From NCBI GenBank assembly GCA_902515765.1, contig CABXVZ010000011.1:1-35982 (forward strand): a DNA stretch of 35,982 bases, given 5' to 3'. This document shows, in pieces, positions 33,015 to 35,982 of this stretch (positions are counted from its first letter, which is position 1; each line of letters opens with the position of its first letter). The position numbers and the translations under genes are program-made. Under the pieces are notes generated by a model. The model was not told the origin of the DNA and made no database searches. It worked only from the letters and a program-made list of their open reading frames with translations. Source of the stretch: an uncultured Alphaproteobacteria bacterium (lineage in GTDB: Bacteria; Pseudomonadota; Alphaproteobacteria; HIMB59).

Positions 33015-34505
33015 TTATTTCATAGTTGGCATATTTAGAGAAGCGCTTGCTGCATCATCAGGCCACCTAGAAGTAATAGTTTTTCTTTTTGTATAAAAGT
33101 TAATTCCTTCTTCACCATGCATTCCATGACCCCCAAATATTGAGCCTTTCCAGCCCCCAAAACTGTAAAATGCCATAGGAACAGGTATTGGAACATTAAT
33201 TCCAACCATTCCTATTTGAACATTTTTCATAAAGTTTCTAGCAAATCCTCCATTGGATGTGTAGATAGAGGTTCCATTGCCAAACTCATGATTATTAATT
33301 ATTTGCAGAGCTTGATCAAAGTTTTCCATATTAACAACTGATAATACTGGACCAAAAATTTCTTCTTTATAAATAGTCATATCAGTTTTGACGTTATTAA
33401 ATATTGTAGGTCCAACAAAATTTCCATTTTCAAAACCTTGCAATGATAGATTTCTACCGTCCATTTCTAAATCAGCACCTTCAGAGATACCTTTTTCAAT
33501 ATAAGATAAAACTTTTTGTTTATGCTCCTTCGTAATGAGAGGTCCCATTTCACTCTGTGGATCGAGGGACTCGCCAACTTTGATATTTAAAGTTTTTTCT
33601 TTTAACAGTTCCATAAAAGGTTGTTGGATTTTACCTATTGGAATTGCTACCGATGTAGCCATACATCTCTCACCGGCTGAACCAAACGCAGCACCTATAA
33701 GACCGTTTACAGCGTCCTCTAAATTAGCATCTTCCATGATCAGCATATGATTTTTAGCTCCACCTAGCGCCTGAACTCTCTTATTGTTTTTTGAACATTC
33801 TGTATAAATATATTTAGCAACCGTTGTTGACCCAACAAAACTTACAGAGGAAATATCAGGAGATTGCAAAATTAAATCAACAACACCTTTATCACCATTC
33901 ACTACTGTTAAAATATTTTCAGGAAGGCCCGCCTCGGTTAGAAGCTCAGCTAATTTAAGAGAACACTGAGGAACTTTCTCAGAGGGCTTCAACATAAATG
34001 CATTTCCACAAGCAATAGAGATAGGAAACATCCACATAGGAACCATAGCAGGAAAGTTAAAAGGAGTGATACCAGCACATATACCAAGAGGCTGTTTGAT
34101 ATCGTAGGAGTCCACATTAGTTCCAACATTGACCGAATGATTTCCTTTTAATAAATGAGGGATTCCACATGCAAAATCTACTACTTCTAATCCTCTTTGA
34201 AGAGATCCCTTGGCGTCAGAGAAAACTTTACCATGCTCTTCTGATATAATTTTAGCAATTTCATCAAAGTTTTTTTCAATTAAAGATTTAAATTTAAAAA
34301 GTACATTGCTCCTTTTTGTTATCGGTGTTTCGGACCATGAAGATTGGGCCACTTTCATTTTTTCAATTATTTTTTGAAATTCTTCCTTTGAGGTAATAGG
34401 TACATGTGCATATTCTTCACCAGTTGAAGGCTTAAAAAGGGAAATATAATTGGATGGGTTTTCATCAGTCAATTTTCCATCAACAAAATTACTTATGTTT
34501 TTCAT
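33015..34505 (-). CDS. mmsA: CoA-acylating methylmalonate-semialdehyde dehydrogenase
   Basis: 496-residue ALDH that converts methylmalonate or malonate semialdehyde plus CoA and NAD+ to propionyl-CoA or acetyl-CoA, in valine, beta-alanine and inositol breakdown. Catalytic Cys281 in AGERCMA; ITPFNFPAMVPMWMFP near residue 146; FVGSTTVAKYIY for NAD+; ALGGAKNH at 247-253 lacks the general-base Glu of hydrolytic ALDHs, as expected of the CoA-acylating group. SFGGWKGSIFGG and TSRWP at the end are characteristic. It is alone on its strand and starts 82 bases from the divergent riboswitch. Confidence 0.95.
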   Translation of the reverse strand: MKNISNFVDGKLTDENPSNYISLFKPSTGEEYAHVPITSKEEFQKIIEKMKVAQSSWSETPITKRSNVLFKFKSLIEKNFDEIAKIISEEHGKVFSDAKGSLQRGLEVVDFACGIPHLLKGNHSVNVGTNVDSYDIKQPLGICAGITPFNFPAMVPMWMFPISIACGNAFMLKPSEKVPQCSLKLAELLTEAGLPENILTVVNGDKGVVDLILQSPDISSVSFVGSTTVAKYIYTECSKNNKRVQALGGAKNHMLIMEDANLEDAVNGLIGAAFGSAGERCMATSVAIPIGKIQQPFMELLKEKTLNIKVGESLDPQSEMGPLITKEHKQKVLSYIEKGISEGADLEMDGRNLSLQGFENGNFVGPTIFNNVKTDMTIYKEEIFGPVLSVVNMENFDQALQIINNHEFGNGTSIYTSNGGFARNFMKNVQIGMVGINVPIPVPMAFYSFGGWKGSIFGGHGMHGEEGINFYTKRKTITSRWPDDAASASLNMPTMK

Positions 34506-34586
34506 AGTGAATTAAAATAGCCCAATAAAATTAGTTGTAAATATTTAATCTAATTGATTTTCATAGTTTTACTGATACATTTTGAG

Positions 34587-34670
34587 ATAACAGGGGTGCT
34601 CTTTTGGAGCTGAGAAAGAATTTCCTTAACCCTAGAACCTGAACCGGATAATGCCGGCGTAGGAAGTTAT
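34587..34670 (+). ncRNA. Thiamine pyrophosphate (TPP) riboswitch
   Basis: THI element in the thiB leader. P1 pairs ATAAC (34587-34591) with GTTAT (34666-34670). The conserved core is intact: GGGGTGC (34593-34599), GGAGCTGAGA (34606-34615) for the pyrimidine helix, ACCCT, then GAACCTGAACCGGATAATG and CCGGCGTAGGAA for the pyrophosphate helix. When TPP binds, downstream thiamine uptake genes should be turned off. Confidence 0.95.
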
Positions 34671-34674
34671 ACCT

Positions 34675-34696
34675 ACCACAGCTATCTTGGTTTTTT
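34675..34696 (+). terminator. Candidate attenuator of the TPP riboswitch
   Basis: Stem ACCA/TGGT extended by AG/CT across one bulged C, loop CTAT (34682-34685), followed by a run of Ts to 34696. The upstream TAGG...CCTA (34660-34674) could form an alternative hairpin with the P1 3' strand. A transcription-termination switch is therefore plausible, though the hairpin is short. Confidence 0.5.
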
Positions 34697-34716
34697 GTTA
34701 ATGAAAGGATATTAAC
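34697..34716 (+). promoter_or_regulatory. Hairpin displaying the thiB ribosome binding site
   Basis: Perfect 6-base arms GTTAAT (34697-34702) and ATTAAC (34711-34716) enclose the loop GAAAGGAT, which contains the Shine-Dalgarno AAAGGA. The start codon follows at 34718. The site is presented in a loop just after the attenuator. Confidence 0.5.
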
Positions 34717-34717
34717 G

Positions 34718-35692
34718 ATGAACTTTAAAATATTGATTATTACACTGCTATTGCCTTTCAGTGCATTAGCAAAAGAAGAACTTAAGATATTTACTTATGG
34801 TTCTTTTAATTCAGATTGGGGTCCTGGTCCTAATATTGAAAAAGAGTTTGAGTCTATTTGCAACTGTGATCTCATATGGAATACAGCAGACTCTTCAGGA
34901 GCGCTTCTTTCAAGAGTAAAATTAACTAATAATAAAGAGGGTTATGATATTTTGTTAGGTTTGGATGATTCTTTAGTAGATGAAGCAAAGAAAAATGATT
35001 TATTTATTAAGCATTCAGTTCAAACTGACGGTTTAGACATAGACTGGAACGATGAATATTTTACCCCATTTGATTATGGATATTTTAGTTTTATCTATGA
35101 TAGTGATAAGTTAATTCAGCCACCAATGTCTTTTAAAGAATTAGCTGAAAGAAATGAAATTTCTATTATTATTATGGACCCAAGGTATTCTACTCCTGGT
35201 CTGGGTTTGGCAAAATGGATTAACCAAATTTATAAAGATGAGGCATCCAATTTTTGGAATAAAATTCAAGATCAAATAGTCATTACCTCTAAGAGTTGGT
35301 CCGATGGATACGGACTTTTTTTAGAAGGGGAGTCTGATTTAGTCCTAAGCTATACCACTTCTCCAGCTTATCATTCTTTAGTCGAAGGTAGTTCACAATA
35401 TAAGTCTTTAAAATTTGAAGAAGGCCATGCCAGTCAAATTGAGGTCATGGGTATTCTAAATAATGCATCAAATTTAGATTTAGCTAAATCCTTTTTAGAG
35501 TTTTCTTTAACTGATGGATTTCAACAGTATATTCCTCAAGGAAACTGGATGTATCCAGTCTTAAACTTAAAAGAATCTCAAAAAGAATTTTATGATGCAG
35601 CACCTTTGCCAGTTTCTCTTGACCAGGTTTTTCCTTCAAGTGAGGAAAAAGATTCTTGGATAGCAAGTTGGGAAAAATCAATTATTGAATAA
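34718..35692 (+). CDS. thiB: Thiamine ABC transporter substrate-binding protein
   Basis: Periplasmic thiamine/TPP-binding protein of 324 residues. Signal peptide 1-18 with cleavage after ALA. The mature start KIFTYGSFNSDWGPGPNIEKEFE followed by CNCDLIW and DILLGLDDSL matches ThiB, whose conserved Cys pair near this point is retained. SKSWSDGYGLFLEGESDLVLSYTTSPAYH (about 192-220) and GNWMYPV near the end are also ThiB-like. It is preceded by a TPP riboswitch, which confirms the ligand class, and overlaps thiP by 8 bases. Confidence 0.95.
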   Translation: MNFKILIITLLLPFSALAKEELKIFTYGSFNSDWGPGPNIEKEFESICNCDLIWNTADSSGALLSRVKLTNNKEGYDILLGLDDSLVDEAKKNDLFIKHSVQTDGLDIDWNDEYFTPFDYGYFSFIYDSDKLIQPPMSFKELAERNEISIIIMDPRYSTPGLGLAKWINQIYKDEASNFWNKIQDQIVITSKSWSDGYGLFLEGESDLVLSYTTSPAYHSLVEGSSQYKSLKFEEGHASQIEVMGILNNASNLDLAKSFLEFSLTDGFQQYIPQGNWMYPVLNLKESQKEFYDAAPLPVSLDQVFPSSEEKDSWIASWEKSIIE

Positions 35693-35982
35693 ATTTTATT
35701 TTGATTGGGGAGTCGGATTTTTAAGGCTCCCTTATTTAATTTACTTAGCTTTTATAATTACATTATTTATTTCTTCTCTCTTTATTTTTTCTGATATTAA
35801 AGATTTTAAAGAATTTAATCTTTTGTCTTATCTTGGAACAATAAAATTTACATTTTTTCAGGCTTTTTTAGCATGCTTTATATCTTCAATAGTGGGATTT
35901 TTCTTTAGTTTAATCTTTTATTTTTCAAATAAAGATCCTAGGGTCATCTCTTCTTTCTTGAACTTTTGTTTTATTTTACCAG
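35685..35982 (+). CDS. thiP: Thiamine ABC transporter permease ThiP, N-terminal part
   Basis: Open frame running off the window end, 99 codons seen. The likely start is TTG at 35685, 8 bases inside thiB, the same overlap style as elsewhere here; the protein begins LNKFYFDWG-like and has a first hydrophobic helix (about 12-33), then YLGTIKFTFFQAFLACFISSIVG, which fits the beginning of the permease domain (LxxTLxFTLxQAxLSxxLS) of ThiP. The ATPase ThiQ would be expected beyond the window. Confidence 0.8.
   Translation, partial: MNKFYFDWGVGFLRLPYLIYLAFIITLFISSLFIFSDIKDFKEFNLLSYLGTIKFTFFQAFLACFISSIVGFFFSLIFYFSNKDPRVISSFLNFCFILP

Noticed and set aside
1-35982. Mobile elements, phage genes, CRISPR arrays, toxin-antitoxin or defence genes
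   Set aside because: No transposase, integrase, repeat-spacer pattern, direct repeat or defence-family motif was seen; the gene content is metabolic and transport throughout.

Overview
The window is a very AT-rich, tightly packed stretch of chromosome from a streamlined marine-type alphaproteobacterium. Evidence: the alphaproteobacterial neighbourhoods bamE/plsX/ihfA/merR and hom-glpX-recJ, a SucC with the alphaproteobacterial ATP-grasp insertion, tRNA-Glu, a TPP-riboswitch-controlled thiamine transporter, and almost no spacer DNA (many genes overlap by 4, 8, 11 or 14 bases; several use TTG or GTG starts). An AEGEAN-169/HIMB59-like or SAR11-like lineage fits, but this is inference. No mobile element, CRISPR array, rRNA or phage gene was seen. 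No gene-free stretch exceeds 300 bases.

Layout. 1-9250 is core housekeeping: K+-independent proton pyrophosphatase; a BamE-like lipoprotein; plsX, ihfA and a MerR regulator (fabH is missing from its usual place); rplM-rpsI; a small putative lipoprotein; then hom, glpX and recJ overlapping one another. A tRNA-Glu(UUC) follows. 9451-11594 carries a class V aminotransferase (serine/alanine-glyoxylate type) and a ketopantoate-reductase-family enzyme. On the other strand lie a quinone oxidoreductase, sucC and sucD (14640 back to 11599).

14641-22629 is the most interesting part: a tripartite tricarboxylate transporter (tctC-tctB-tctA), a GntR/FCD regulator, a thiamine-diphosphate enzyme, an excellent formyl-CoA:oxalate CoA-transferase (frc), and a stand-alone homologue of the hydrolase domain of 10-formyltetrahydrofolate dehydrogenase. 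Three copies of a TGGTAT-N5-ATACCA operator (two in the divergent qor/tctC spacer, one over the promoter of the TDP enzyme) suggest one regulon. I read this as a carboxylate uptake and degradation module (oxalate or a 2-hydroxy acid) passing through formyl-CoA, with an unusual lyase in place of canonical oxalyl-CoA decarboxylase and a formyl-group enzyme attached.

22639-29900 follows after only 9 bases: a Mrp-type cation/proton antiporter whose subunits run in the order E-F-G-A(C-terminal)-B-C-D, as in archaeal membrane-bound hydrogenase (Mbh) operons, then a MrpA-N/NuoL-like subunit, a 77-residue membrane protein and a third antiporter-like subunit. 29893-32972 holds small single genes in alternating orientation: chorismate mutase, LOG-family phosphoribohydrolase, class I glutamine amidotransferase, EamA exporter, glyoxalase I. 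33015-34505 is methylmalonate-semialdehyde dehydrogenase (minus strand). The window ends with a TPP riboswitch, thiB and the start of thiP, cut by the window edge.
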